This document shows positions 1-8,762 of a stretch of 64,000 bases of DNA, one piece after another; position 1 is the stretch's first letter; each line of letters opens with the position of its first letter. A program made the translations under genes and the position numbers. Under the pieces are notes generated by a model that ran no database searches, was not told the DNA's origin, and was given only the letters and a program-made list of their open reading frames with translations. The stretch spans positions 1 through 64,000 of the forward strand of contig CANQIA010000004.1 of assembly GCA_947624015.1 (NCBI GenBank), given 5' to 3'. The DNA comes from an uncultured Clostridia bacterium. Its GTDB lineage: Bacteria; Bacillota; Clostridia; Lachnospirales; CAG-274.

Positions 1-28
1 AATCGGAAAAGTGTACTTTTCCGATTTT
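1..28 (+). terminator. Perfect palindrome with T-run, likely intrinsic terminator at left edge
   Basis: Two perfect 12-base arms (AATCGGAAAAGT and its complement) around GT are followed by eight T on the plus strand. This fits an intrinsic terminator for a plus-strand gene lying left of the window. A second, weaker hairpin with related arms (CGGAAA and TTTCCG, 40-57) and another T-rich tail follows at once. The core TTTTCCGATTTTT occurs a third time at 175-187, at the end of the recombinase gene, so a recombinase-linked site is an alternative reading. Confidence 0.55.
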
Positions 29-100
29 TTTTACGTTTTCGGAAAGGGACTTTTCCGATTTTTTCCGTTTTTTTCGTCAGCATTTAAATATCTGTATACA

Positions 101-144
101 AAACAAGAGGCGCAGCATTTATATCAATACTGCGCCTCTTGTTT
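101..144. terminator. 15-bp perfect hairpin downstream of recombinase gene
   Basis: Perfect 15-base inverted repeat: AAACAAGAGGCGCAG at 101-115 and its complement at 130-144, with a 14-nt loop. It sits 41 bp past the stop of the minus-strand recombinase gene. The flanks are AT-rich but there is no clean T-run on the minus strand, so transcription stop is likely but not certain. Confidence 0.5.
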
Positions 145-185
145 CATTTTGTTAATTTTTTGATCAATAAGAGTTTTTCCGATTT

Positions 186-791
186 TTATTTTTGGCGGAC
201 AGCGGTTTCATAGCGTTTGGATTTATCGAAAAAGGTAGACGCAGGCAGATCGCATTCTCTGGCGGCAGCTTTTAATGAAAGCTCCTTGTTTCGCCACCTT
301 TTATGAACATCGTAAAAATTATTCGGCGTAGGGCTTTCCGGTCTTCCGAATTTTACGCCCTTTGCCAATGCTGCGGCTATGCCCTCCGCCTGCCTTTGCT
401 TTATATTGTCCCTTTCGTTTTCAGCCACAAAACTCAGTACCTGAAGTACAATATCGCTTAGAAATGTTCCCATAAGATCCTTTCCCCGCCTTGTGTCAAG
501 TATAGGCATATCTATTACCATAATATCCGCCCTTTTTTCCTTTGTAATATATCTCCACTGCTCTATTATTTCCTCATAATTCCTGCCCAGTCTGTCTATG
601 CTCTTTATTATAAGCAGATCGTCTTCCTTTAGCTTTTTTATCAGCCTTAAATATTGCTCTCTTTTAAAATCCTTTCCGCTTTGCTTATCCATATAGATAT
701 TTTTAAACGGCACCTTGTATTCTTTCATTGCTATAAGCTGCCTATCCTCATTTTGTTCTTTTGTGGAAACTCTTATATAGCCGTATATCAT
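186..791 (-). CDS. Serine site-specific recombinase (resolvase/invertase family)
   Basis: Small serine recombinase of about 201 residues. The N-terminal catalytic domain opens with YGYIRVSTKEQ, whose serine is the expected nucleophile that forms a 5'-phosphoserine link to DNA. It continues through the conserved SIDRLGRNYEEI segment and the long E-helix region (VLSFVAENERDNIKQRQAEGI). The C-terminus carries a helix-turn-helix around LSLKAAARECDLPASTFF for site binding. Length and order match Tn3-type resolvases and DNA invertases. I chose ATG 791 because GGGGTGA lies at the right distance; a GTG nine bases upstream overlaps it. No transposase, phage gene or clear crossover site is visible, so resolvase versus invertase cannot be decided. 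Unusual TTTTCCGATT palindromes lie just beyond its 3' end. Confidence 0.88.
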   Translation of the reverse strand: MIYGYIRVSTKEQNEDRQLIAMKEYKVPFKNIYMDKQSGKDFKREQYLRLIKKLKEDDLLIIKSIDRLGRNYEEIIEQWRYITKEKRADIMVIDMPILDTRRGKDLMGTFLSDIVLQVLSFVAENERDNIKQRQAEGIAAALAKGVKFGRPESPTPNNFYDVHKRWRNKELSLKAAARECDLPASTFFDKSKRYETAVRQK

Positions 792-814
792 AATAATCAC
801 CCCACTACATATAT

Positions 815-843
815 AGCATATTTAGTGTGACAATGTATGACAA
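815..843 (-). promoter_or_regulatory. Predicted sigma-A promoter of the recombinase gene
   Basis: On the minus strand, TTGTCA (838-843), a 17-base spacer and TATGCT (815-820) lie just upstream of the recombinase ribosome binding site. TTGTCATACA and TTGTCACACT form imperfect direct repeats across the -35 region and could be an operator, for example for autoregulation. Confidence 0.45.
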
Positions 844-867
844 AAACTAAACCTGTAAATTTATACA

Positions 868-903
868 CAAAAAAAGAAAGCCGTCTGCATGACAGCTTTC
901 TTT
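868..903 (-). terminator. Intrinsic terminator of gap
   Basis: On the minus strand, AAAGAAAGCTGTC pairs with GACGGCTTTCTTT (one G-U pair) around a 5-nt loop, followed by a T-run. It starts about 20 bp after the gap stop codon. Confidence 0.75.
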
Positions 904-921
904 GATATCGATATGGTTATA

Positions 922-1929
922 TTAGTTTAACTCAGCAAAGAACTTGATAGTTCTTACCATCTGGCTTGTGTATGAGTTTTCGTTATCATACCAAGATACT
1001 ACCTGAACCTCATATAAATCATCTGCAACCTTATTTACCATAGTCTGAGTTGCGTCAAATAATGAGCCGTAAGTGATACCGATAATATCGGATGAAACGA
1101 TCTCGTCCTCGTTGTAGCCGAAGGAATCAGATGAAGCAGCCTTCATAGCAGCGTTGATACCGTCAACGGTAATGTCCTTGCCCTTAACAACTGCAGTAAG
1201 GATAGTAGTTGAACCTGTAGGAACAGGTACTCTCTGAGCAGAGCCGATAAGCTTGCCGTTAAGCTCAGGGATAACTAAGCCGATAGCCTTAGCAGCGCCT
1301 GTTGAGTTAGGAACGATATTAACTGCAGCAGCTCTTGATCTTCTTAAATCGCCCTTTCTCTGAGGACCGTCAAGAGTCATCTGGTCGCCTGTGTAAGCGT
1401 GGATAGTTGACATGATACCTGCCTGAATAGGAGCATAGTCATTAAGAGCCTTAGCCATAGGAGCTAAACAGTTAGTAGTACATGAAGCGGCTGAGATGAT
1501 AGTGTCATCCTTAGTAAGTATGTTTTCATTTACGCCGAATACAACTGTGGGTAAGTCATTGCCTGCGGGAGCGGAAATAACTACCTTCTTAGCGCCTGCA
1601 TTGATATGAGCGGCTGACTTTTCCTTAGAAGTATAGAAACCTGTACATTCAAGAACTACGTCTACATCTAATTCGCCCCAAGGAAGCTTAGAAGCGTCTG
1701 CCTCTTTGTATATTTCGATCTCCTTACCGTCAACAACAATAGAAGATTCCTTAGCCTCTACCTTGCCGTCAAACTTACCCTGAGTTGAATCATACTTTAA
1801 TAAGTGAGCAAGTACTCTTGGAGCAGTTAAATCGTTGATAGCAACTACTTCATATCCGTCTGCCTTGAACATCTGTCTGAAAGCAAGCCTGCCTATACGA
1901 CCAAAACCATTGATAGCAACTTTAACCAT
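922..1929 (-). CDS. gap: Glyceraldehyde-3-phosphate dehydrogenase, type I
   Basis: Glycolytic enzyme that oxidises and phosphorylates glyceraldehyde 3-phosphate to 1,3-bisphosphoglycerate with NAD+ in the cytoplasm. The 335 residues start with the Rossmann motif [11 protein letters not shown] and carry the catalytic [12 protein letters not shown] motif with Cys150. [12 protein letters not shown], the S-loop region and WYDNENSY near the C-terminus also match the family. Length is standard. ATG 1929 follows a perfect AGGAGG. The gene is monocistronic, with its own promoter (2001-2029) and a terminator (868-903), which fits high constitutive expression. Confidence 0.98.
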   Translation of the reverse strand: MVKVAINGFGRIGRLAFRQMFKADGYEVVAINDLTAPRVLAHLLKYDSTQGKFDGKVEAKESSIVVDGKEIEIYKEADASKLPWGELDVDVVLECTGFYTSKEKSAAHINAGAKKVVISAPAGNDLPTVVFGVNENILTKDDTIISAASCTTNCLAPMAKALNDYAPIQAGIMSTIHAYTGDQMTLDGPQRKGDLRRSRAAAVNIVPNSTGAAKAIGLVIPELNGKLIGSAQRVPVPTGSTTILTAVVKGKDITVDGINAAMKAASSDSFGYNEDEIVSSDIIGITYGSLFDATQTMVNKVADDLYEVQVVSWYDNENSYTSQMVRTIKFFAELN

Positions 1930-2000
1930 ATTTGTTTCCTCCTAAAAAAATAAAATTTTACTTTAGTCATTATGATTGCATAATAACCTTACTGTTGACT

Positions 2001-2029
2001 ATTATACCACATCTTAATCTATCTTAAAA
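2001..2029 (-). promoter_or_regulatory. Predicted promoter of gap
   Basis: Consensus TATAAT on the minus strand (2001-2006) preceded by a 17-base spacer and a weak TTTTAA -35 (2024-2029). The transcript would have a leader of about 65 nt before the gap start. Confidence 0.5.
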
Positions 2030-2116
2030 CAAAATTTAGTTAAAAATATAATATTTATTAAGTTCTAACATAAAATGGAATTGTTTTGTTATTTTTTTGT
2101 CAAATATTACAAGTAA

Positions 2117-2145
2117 ATCAGCCGAATTACACGAATTCGGCTGAT
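2117..2145 (-). terminator. Hairpin downstream of purL
   Basis: Perfect 12-base arms (ATCAGCCGAATT and its complement) around a 5-nt loop, 46 bp past the purL stop. The T-run is poor on both strands, so it may be a weak terminator or an mRNA 3'-end stabiliser. Confidence 0.5.
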
Positions 2146-2191
2146 AGTTACCAATATATAGTTTTTTATAGCGGTTTATCACTATATGTTG

Positions 2192-5100
2192 TTATTTGAA
2201 ATATTCAACGCCTGAGCGGAATATTTTCTGATCCTTGTTTCCCGGTACGTTTTTGAAAAGCCCTTTTGCATATCTTTCAGAATGTCCCATTTTGCCAAAT
2301 ACCCTTCCGTCGGGACTGGTAATGCCTTCAACGGAATATATAGAGCCGTTGGGATTATATCTTATATCATATGTAGGCTCTCCGTCCTTATTAACATACT
2401 GTGTGGCTATCTGACCGTTCTGCGCAAGAGCCTTTACAGTCGCTTCATCAGCCATAAATCTGCCCTCGCCATGTGAAAAGGCTACCTTATGAACACTGCC
2501 GACGCTTGTGTTCCAAAGCCACGGGGATTTGTTGGAAATTATCTTCGTATCGGCAAGGCATGAAACATGTCGACCTATGGTATTGAAAGTAAGGGTAGGA
2601 GAGTTATCTTCCATATCTCTTATTTCTCCGTACGGTACAAGACCAAGCTTTATAAGAGCCTGGAAGCCGTTGCATATTCCGAGCATAAGTCCGTCTCTCT
2701 CTTTTAAAAGGCGCATGGTGGCTTCCCTTACCTTGGGATTTCTGAACACGGCGGCAATAAATTTGCCTGAACCCTCCGGCTCGTCGCCTGCGGAAAATCC
2801 GCCCGGTATCATTATTATCTGAGAGTTGTCTATCATCTTTGCCATTTTGTCTATGCTCTGCTCAAGCCAATCTGTCGTAAGATTGCATACAACAAAGGTA
2901 TCCGCAACTGCTCCCGCTCTCTCAAACGCCTTTGCCGTATCATATTCACAGTTGCTGCCCGGAAATACGGGTATGAATACCCTAGGCGCAGCAATGCCCT
3001 TGCCGGAATGCTTCTTTATTGCGATCTCAAAGGGCTTTACGGACAGATCCTTATTGTCATATTCCTTGTAGTATTTTGTAGGGAATATCTTTTCGAGCTT
3101 TCCGAACCATGCCTTCTTTGCCTCGTCGAGAGTTATGCTTATGCCGTTTGCCTTTATAACAGGCTCCTCTGATGTATGACCGATCACTTTGTAATTATAG
3201 CCTTTGAACATAGAGTCTATATCTCCGCTGTCATAAGGCACCTCAAGTATAAATGAGCCGTATTCATATCCGAAAAGATCGTCATAGTCTATAACAACGC
3301 CAATGTCATTGCCAAATGCCATTTTGCTTACGGCAGCAGCTACTCCGCCTACTCCAATTGTAGCGGCAGAAATTATTTTTCTATCTTTGATAAGATCTGA
3401 TACCTTATCAAAGTTTTTCATAAGCTCTGTGAAAACAGGCATATCGTTTTTATGATAGCTTGTTGTAAGCTTTACAATGGCGCTGTCTATCGTCTTGAAC
3501 TCAGGGGATATTACATTATCTGCATTAACGGTATCCACGGCAAAAGAAACAAGTGTCGGAGGCACATTCATATCCTTAAATGTACCTGACATACTGTCCT
3601 TTCCGCCTATGGCGGCTGTACCCATTCTCATCTGAGCCACAAGAGCGCCCAAAAGCGCACTGAAAGGCTTTCCCCAACTCTCAGGCTCTGTACCCAAATG
3701 CTCAAAGTACTCCTGGAACGTAAGCCTGCATGAGCTGTATCTTCCGCCTGTTGCAACGATCTTAGCCAGAGATTCTATTACGGCATAGCAGGCTCCGTGG
3801 AAGGGACTCCACTTTGCAACAACAGGATTATATCCGTAGCTCATAAGAGTAGCGGTATTTGTTTCGCCCTTTAACACAGGAACCTTTGCCGCCATAGCCT
3901 CTATTGGAGTCATCTGATTTGTTCCGCCAAAGGGCATAAGCACTGTGCCTGCTCCGATAGTGGAATCAAAGCGCTCTACAAGTCCTTTCTGGCAAGCCAC
4001 ATTGAGCTTTGACAAATTGTCCAGCCACTTTTTCTTAATATCTCCCTCGGTAGCTTCCGCTACGGGCTTTTCGCCGGGAGCCTTAATAAGCACCTCAGAA
4101 TACTGAGCTGCTCCGTTTGTATCTAAGAAATCTCTGGAAATATTTACTATATCCTTATGGTTCCAGAACATCTTAAGACGTCTGTCATCCGTAACGACAG
4201 CCACAACGGTCGCCTCAAGATTTTCCTCATTGGCAAATTTAATGAATTTATCAGCATCTTCGGGATCCACAACAACTGCCATTCTCTCCTGTGATTCGGA
4301 AATGGCAAGCTCTGTGCCGTCAAGTCCTTCGTATTTCTTAGGAACACGATCCAGATCTATCTCAAGACCCTCCGCCAGCTCGCCTATGGCAACAGATACT
4401 CCGCCTGCGCCAAAGTCGTTACATCTTTTTATCATTCTGCTGACTTCCGAATTTCTGAATAATCTCTGTATCTTTCTCTCGGTAGGCGCATTGCCCTTCT
4501 GCACCTCCGCTCCGCATGTGAGTATGGATTCTTCCGTATGCTCCTTTGACGATCCTGTTGCGCCGCCGCAGCCGTCACGACCTGTCCTGCCGCCTGTGAG
4601 TATTATAAGATCGCCTTTTGCAGGTCTTTCTCTTACAACGTCGGACTTTCTTGCTGCCGCTATAACAGCGCCTATCTCCATTCTCTTTGCAACATAGCCC
4701 TCATCATATATTTCGGCTACCTGACCTGTGGCAAGTCCTATTTGATTTCCGTAGGAGCTGTAACCCTGAGCGGCAGAACGCACAAGCTTGGACTGAGGCA
4801 GCTTGCCTGCAAGCGTATCCCTTACAGATACGGTAGGATCTCCTGCGCCTGTTACTCTCATGGCTTGATAAACATAGCTTCTGCCTGAGAGAGGATCTCT
4901 AATACATCCGCCTATACAGGTTGCGGCGCCGCCAAAGGGCTCGATCTCTGTGGGATGATTATGGGTCTCATTCTTGAACATGATAAGGTAATCCTCATAT
5001 TTACCGTCTACATCCACGGGAACCACTATGCTGCACGCATTTATTTCCTCTGACTCGTCAAAATTATCAAGCTTGCCCTGTTTTTTCAAGGCTCTCATAC

Positions 5101-5935
5101 CTATAACGGCTATATCCATAAGGCATTGAGGTTTATTTTCTCTGCCAAGCTCACTTCTCAGATCAAGATATGTCTTGTATGCATCGCTTATTACCTTCTT
5201 GTACTTGCCGTCCTCTATTTTTACATCCGTTATATTTGTTGCAAATGTAGTATGTCTGCAATGGTCGGACCAATATGTATCTATAACTCTTATTTCCGTA
5301 ATGCTCGGATCTCTTTTTTCCGTATTCTTAAAGTAATCCTGACAGAATATAATGTCCGCATCGCTCATAGCCAGCCCCAGTTCGGCTCTCAAGGCTTTAA
5401 GCTCATCTTCGCTCTTATCTATAAAGCCCTCTACTGTCTCTACGCTGTTAGGTATATTCAGCTTCATTCTGAGTGTATTCGGCTTGTCCATGGAAGCCTC
5501 TCTGGAATCCACCGGGTTTATGCAGTAATGCTTTATCTTTTCAATATCCTCCGCCATAAGCTTGCCCTTAAGCACAAATATCTTGGCAGCGGAAATAACA
5601 GCCTTATCATCTCCAGATACTATCTGTACGCACTGCATTGCAGAATCCGCCCTCTGGTCGTACTGTCCCGGAAGATATTCCATGCCGAAAATATACTCAT
5701 CCTCGGCTACATCAAATTTCTCAATATAAACATTGTCAACGGGAGGCTCTGAGAATATAGTTGTCTTTGCCGTTTCAAAAGCGTCCTCGGAAATATCTTC
5801 AACATCATATCTGTAAAGTATCCTCAAGCCTTCCAGAGCGCTTATCTCCAGATTTTCCTTTACATCGGTATAAAGCTGACTCGCTTCAATATCGCAGCCT
5901 TTTTTCTTTTCCACATATATCCTTTTTATAGCCAT
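2192..5935 (-). CDS. purL: Phosphoribosylformylglycinamidine synthase, single-chain
   Basis: Purine biosynthesis enzyme converting FGAR to FGAM with ATP and glutamine. At 1,247 residues it is the fused long form, with PurS-like N-terminal, AIR-synthase-like and glutaminase parts in one chain, rather than the separate PurS/PurL/PurQ of Bacillus. The ATP-binding region is visible in FKNETHNHPTEIEPFGGAAT. The C-terminal glutaminase starts near residue 985 (FIPVFPGSNCEYDTAKAF), with the nucleophile Cys1088 in GICNGFQ and the catalytic His/Glu at about 1218/1220 in GHSER. GGAGTGA precedes ATG 5935. It lies 27 bp behind tgt and is probably co-transcribed with it. No other pur gene is adjacent; purH is about 18 kb away under its own riboswitch. 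Confidence 0.96.
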   Translation of the reverse strand: MAIKRIYVEKKKGCDIEASQLYTDVKENLEISALEGLRILYRYDVEDISEDAFETAKTTIFSEPPVDNVYIEKFDVAEDEYIFGMEYLPGQYDQRADSAMQCVQIVSGDDKAVISAAKIFVLKGKLMAEDIEKIKHYCINPVDSREASMDKPNTLRMKLNIPNSVETVEGFIDKSEDELKALRAELGLAMSDADIIFCQDYFKNTEKRDPSITEIRVIDTYWSDHCRHTTFATNITDVKIEDGKYKKVISDAYKTYLDLRSELGRENKPQCLMDIAVIGMRALKKQGKLDNFDESEEINACSIVVPVDVDGKYEDYLIMFKNETHNHPTEIEPFGGAATCIGGCIRDPLSGRSYVYQAMRVTGAGDPTVSVRDTLAGKLPQSKLVRSAAQGYSSYGNQIGLATGQVAEIYDEGYVAKRMEIGAVIAAARKSDVVRERPAKGDLIILTGGRTGRDGCGGATGSSKEHTEESILTCGAEVQKGNAPTERKIQRLFRNSEVSRMIKRCNDFGAGGVSVAIGELAEGLEIDLDRVPKKYEGLDGTELAISESQERMAVVVDPEDADKFIKFANEENLEATVVAVVTDDRRLKMFWNHKDIVNISRDFLDTNGAAQYSEVLIKAPGEKPVAEATEGDIKKKWLDNLSKLNVACQKGLVERFDSTIGAGTVLMPFGGTNQMTPIEAMAAKVPVLKGETNTATLMSYGYNPVVAKWSPFHGACYAVIESLAKIVATGGRYSSCRLTFQEYFEHLGTEPESWGKPFSALLGALVAQMRMGTAAIGGKDSMSGTFKDMNVPPTLVSFAVDTVNADNVISPEFKTIDSAIVKLTTSYHKNDMPVFTELMKNFDKVSDLIKDRKIISAATIGVGGVAAAVSKMAFGNDIGVVIDYDDLFGYEYGSFILEVPYDSGDIDSMFKGYNYKVIGHTSEEPVIKANGISITLDEAKKAWFGKLEKIFPTKYYKEYDNKDLSVKPFEIAIKKHSGKGIAAPRVFIPVFPGSNCEYDTAKAFERAGAVADTFVVCNLTTDWLEQSIDKMAKMIDNSQIIMIPGGFSAGDEPEGSGKFIAAVFRNPKVREATMRLLKERDGLMLGICNGFQALIKLGLVPYGEIRDMEDNSPTLTFNTIGRHVSCLADTKIISNKSPWLWNTSVGSVHKVAFSHGEGRFMADEATVKALAQNGQIATQYVNKDGEPTYDIRYNPNGSIYSVEGITSPDGRVFGKMGHSERYAKGLFKNVPGNKDQKIFRSGVEYFK

Positions 5936-5962
5936 ATCGTCACTCCATTCATCAATATACTC

Positions 5963-7099
5963 TTATTTTTTATCGTTTTCCATAAAGCCTTCAAGTCTCA
6001 TCCTTTTATATTGGGCAAATTTGCCTTCATCAATAGCGTTTCTTATTTCCTCCATCATATTGTTGAAATAATAGAGATTGTGTATAACGCATAATCTCAT
6101 GGCAAGCATTTCCTTAGCCTTGAACAAGTGGCGTATATAAGCCTTTGTATACCTCCGACAGGTGGGACAATTACAATCCGTGGCAATGGGAGTATCGTCA
6201 AGCTCATATTTTGCATTATTAAGGTTAAGTTTGCCTTTATTCGTATATACATTTGCGTGTCTGCCGTTTCTTGCAGGCAATACGCAATCGAAAAAATCAA
6301 CGCCTCTCTCCACAGCCTCAAGTATATTGGCAGGAGTGCCTACACCCATAAGGTATGTAGGCTTATCCTTTGGCAGATAAGGCACAACGCTTTCTATGGT
6401 TTCATACATCTGCTCATGGCTTTCGCCTACGGCAAGTCCGCCTATGGCATATCCCGGCAGATCAAATTCACTTATCCTTTTGGCATGGTCGATACGAATA
6501 TCCTTATATATGCCGCCCTGATTTATACCAAAAAGAAGCTGATCCTTATTAACGGTATCTTCCTCGGAATTAAGCTCTTTCAGCTTAAGTATACACCTTT
6601 CGAGCCAACGTGTTGTCCTTTCCACAGAAGCCGACATATATTTTCTGTCAGAAAGAGCAGGCGGGCATTCGTCAAACGCCATGGCAATGGTAGAACCTAA
6701 GTTGGACTGTATTGTCATGCTCTCCTCCGGTCCCATAAATATCTTGCGACCGTCTATATGAGAGTTGAAGTACACGCCCTCCTCCTTAATGTTCCTCAGA
6801 GTTGCAAGAGAAAAGACCTGAAAGCCACCCGAATCCGTAAGAATAGGCTTGTCCCATACCATAAATTTATGAAGTCCTCCAAGCTGTTTTATAGTCTTAT
6901 CTCCGGGTCTTAAATGAAGATGATAGGTATTGGAAAGTTCCACCTGACATTTGATATTGTTCAGATCTTCGGTAGAAACGGCGCCCTTTATGGCAGCCGC
7001 CGTGCCTACATTCATAAATACGGGAGTCTGGACCGTACCGTGTACGGTCTCAAGCTGTCCTCGCTTTGCCATGCCCTCTGTTTTAAGTAATTTGTACAT
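5963..7099 (-). CDS. tgt: Queuine tRNA-guanine transglycosylase
   Basis: Exchanges guanine-34 in GUN anticodons for preQ1, the step before QueA in queuosine tRNA modification. The 378-residue protein has the substrate-binding DSGGFQVFSLATLR segment, the FDECPPA motif and the catalytic-site region FDCVLPARNGRHA. The zinc site is CNCPTCRRYTKAYIRHL with a distal His in CVIHNLYYF. I start at ATG 7099; a TTG 12 bases upstream lies inside the GAGG ribosome binding site. It is driven by promoter 7129-7157 and followed by purL 27 bp downstream. The QueA partner is encoded at 21.4-22.4 kb. Confidence 0.97.
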   Translation of the reverse strand: MYKLLKTEGMAKRGQLETVHGTVQTPVFMNVGTAAAIKGAVSTEDLNNIKCQVELSNTYHLHLRPGDKTIKQLGGLHKFMVWDKPILTDSGGFQVFSLATLRNIKEEGVYFNSHIDGRKIFMGPEESMTIQSNLGSTIAMAFDECPPALSDRKYMSASVERTTRWLERCILKLKELNSEEDTVNKDQLLFGINQGGIYKDIRIDHAKRISEFDLPGYAIGGLAVGESHEQMYETIESVVPYLPKDKPTYLMGVGTPANILEAVERGVDFFDCVLPARNGRHANVYTNKGKLNLNNAKYELDDTPIATDCNCPTCRRYTKAYIRHLFKAKEMLAMRLCVIHNLYYFNNMMEEIRNAIDEGKFAQYKRMRLEGFMENDKK

Positions 7100-7128
7100 A
7101 TTTAACCTCAATTTTTTAATATAAAATT

Positions 7129-7157
7129 AGTATACTACATATTTCTTATTTAATCAA
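7129..7157 (-). promoter_or_regulatory. Predicted promoter of tgt-purL
   Basis: Minus strand TTGATT (7152-7157), 17-base spacer, TATACT (7129-7134). It is back-to-back with a plus-strand promoter at 7170-7198; the two -35 boxes are only 12 bp apart. Confidence 0.6.
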
Positions 7158-7169
7158 CATTAATTTATG

Positions 7170-7198
7170 TTGCAAGTCGGCTCAAATAATTATATAAT
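7170..7198 (+). promoter_or_regulatory. Predicted promoter of the RNA methyltransferase gene
   Basis: TTGCAA (7170-7175), 17-base spacer, TATAAT (7193-7198). The start would lie about 22 bp before the AGGAG of the methyltransferase gene. Confidence 0.65.
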
Positions 7199-7226
7199 GT
7201 GACCATAACATTACAGGAGATATATC

Positions 7227-8366
7227 ATGAAAAATTACAGAATACAACTGACCTGTTCCTTCGGATTGGAGGCAGTTTTAAAAAGAGAAGCTCAAGCCCT
7301 TGATTTTGAAAACATTTCGGTATCTGACGGATATGTTGAATTTACAGGAGACCTTGACGATGCTGCAAAGGCAAATATATGGCTTAGAACAGCGGATAAG
7401 GTGCTTCTTGTTATTGGCAGATTTCAGGCTATGACCTTTGAAGAGCTTTTTGATAACACATATGCGCTGCCGTGGACAGAAATAATACCAAAGGACGCTA
7501 ATTTTTTGGTAAACGGCAAGTCCTTCAAGTCGGCACTGTCAAGCGTTCCTGCCTGTCAGTCCATCGTTGAAAAGGCAATTATAAAAAAATTGCAGACAAA
7601 ATACCATATAGAACATTTCCCGAAAACGGGAGCGGAATATACGATACAGGCGGCTTTGCTTAAAAATACCGTTACCGTTACTCTTAACACCTCGGGTCCC
7701 TCTCTCCACAAAAGAGGATACAGGCAGGGACAGGTAATAGCTCCCTTAAAGGAAACAATGGCAGCGGCGCTTATAGAGCTAAGCTATTGGAGGAAAGACA
7801 GAATATTTATTGATCCTTGCTGCGGATCCGGAACGATACCTATCGAGGCGGCAATGATAGGAAGAAATATTGCTCCCGGAATAATGAGAAAATTTGCGGC
7901 GGAAAATTGGGACTTTATACCCTCCGACATATGGAAGGAAGCAAGAAAATGCGCCTATGCAGCCATAGACTATGATACACCTCTTAATATTTATGGCTTT
8001 GATATAAACAGCCACGCAATAGAAATATCCAAGTTAAATGCCGAAAATGCAGGTGTAGACGACTGTATTGAATTTGAATGCGTTCCCTTCAACAAGCTTG
8101 AACTAAAGGGAGATTACGGAGTATGTATAACAAATCCGCCCTATGGAGAAAGAATGGGAAATTTAGACGATGTAGAGCGGCTGTACAGAGATATGGGAAA
8201 GCTTTTTACTAAAAACGACACATGGTCAGCCTACTTTATTACTTCTCACGAAGGCTTTGAAAGGCTCTACGGCAAAAAAGCCGACAAAAAAAGAAAGCTT
8301 TTTAACGGCAACGTAAAAACAGATTATTATCAGTACTTTGGCAAAAGACCGCCTAAAAAAAGCTGA
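7227..8366 (+). CDS. THUMP-domain class I SAM-dependent RNA methyltransferase (RlmL/YpsC-like)
   Basis: Predicted N2-guanine RNA methyltransferase of the YpsC / RlmL N-terminal family (379 residues). Residues 1-160 form an N-terminal ferredoxin-like plus THUMP region for RNA binding. The Rossmann methyltransferase follows, with SAM-binding DPCCGSGTIPIEAAM (197-210), the acidic GFDIN loop (258-262) and catalytic NPPYGE (303-308), typical of N-methylation of guanine. Family members modify 23S rRNA (G2445-like position); the exact target here is inferred. AGGAG precedes ATG 7227. It is a single-gene unit with a consensus promoter, and repeat copy A with a terminator fills its 3' region. Confidence 0.9.
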   Translation: MKNYRIQLTCSFGLEAVLKREAQALDFENISVSDGYVEFTGDLDDAAKANIWLRTADKVLLVIGRFQAMTFEELFDNTYALPWTEIIPKDANFLVNGKSFKSALSSVPACQSIVEKAIIKKLQTKYHIEHFPKTGAEYTIQAALLKNTVTVTLNTSGPSLHKRGYRQGQVIAPLKETMAAALIELSYWRKDRIFIDPCCGSGTIPIEAAMIGRNIAPGIMRKFAAENWDFIPSDIWKEARKCAYAAIDYDTPLNIYGFDINSHAIEISKLNAENAGVDDCIEFECVPFNKLELKGDYGVCITNPPYGERMGNLDDVERLYRDMGKLFTKNDTWSAYFITSHEGFERLYGKKADKKRKLFNGNVKTDYYQYFGKRPPKKS

Positions 8367-8404
8367 TGTGAAGCTTTTATACCCACCGTATATTATACAT
8401 AATA

Positions 8405-8488
8405 TCTGCAAGAAGTGTTTTAAGGCATTTCTTGCAAGCGTGTCGATTTTATCGACACACTAAAAGGCTCATCCCAAAGGATGAGCCT
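8405..8488 (+). repeat. Duplicated 3' module of the hairpin repeat (left copy)
   Basis: Three successive hairpins: TGCAAGAA..TTCTTGCA (8408-8436), GTGTCGAT..ATCGACAC (8440-8458) and AGGCTCATCC..GGATGAGCCT (8465-8488). The same three-hairpin order recurs at about 8676-8750, and the last hairpin is identical in both. The repeat copy at 8489-8724 is therefore bracketed by a direct duplication of its own 3' module. Confidence 0.75.
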
Positions 8489-8724
8489 CAGACTGTCGAA
8501 AAAACAATATATTGGCAGTAAATATGAATTAAAATAAAGAACAGCTTGCAAAAAAAGCGTCGCAGACTTTAATCCGCAGGAGGAATTCACTTCCTCCGAG
8601 GACAGGAACTTTTCTGTAATTTAGACATTTATGCCTAAATTACAGAAAACACGGCTGGTTCCTACCACAGATAACTGAAAGAAATGCAAGCATTTCTTTC
8701 AAGCGTGTCGATTTATCGACACGC
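8489..8724 (+). repeat. Dispersed multi-hairpin repeat, copy A (236 bp)
   Basis: Starts CAGACTGTCGAAAAAAC and ends with GCGTGTCGAT..ATCGACACGC (8703-8724). It contains a series of strong hairpins: GGAGGAA..TTCCTCC (8579-8597), a stem built on CTGTAATTTAG and CTAAATTACAG (8614-8645, one mismatch) bracketed by AGGAAC and GTTCCT, and GAAAGAAATGC..GCATTTCTTTC (about 8678-8700). It matches the reverse complement of 14130-14413 at most positions, apart from a 42-bp segment present only there. No reading frame. It lies in the sense orientation downstream of the methyltransferase gene, between that gene and a terminator. It could be a non-autonomous mobile element or a structured RNA; I cannot name a known family. 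Region 8367-8762 has no protein gene. Confidence 0.8.
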
Positions 8725-8726
8725 AG

Positions 8727-8754
8727 AGGCTCATCCCAAAGGATGAGCCTTTTA
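8727..8754 (+). terminator. Terminator after repeat copy A
   Basis: Perfect 10-bp stem AGGCTCATCC/GGATGAGCCT with a 4-nt loop, then TTTT on the plus strand. It is the likely end of transcripts from the methyltransferase gene or the repeat. On the minus strand there is no T-run, though the rhodanese gene ends 9 bp away. Confidence 0.65.
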
Positions 8755-8762
8755 CGGTATTT

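Noticed and set aside
5126-5752. Long plus-strand open frame of about 208 codons inside purL
   Set aside because: It is antisense to strongly conserved purL codons, has no ribosome binding site and gives a Cys/Tyr/Ile-rich product typical of a shadow frame.
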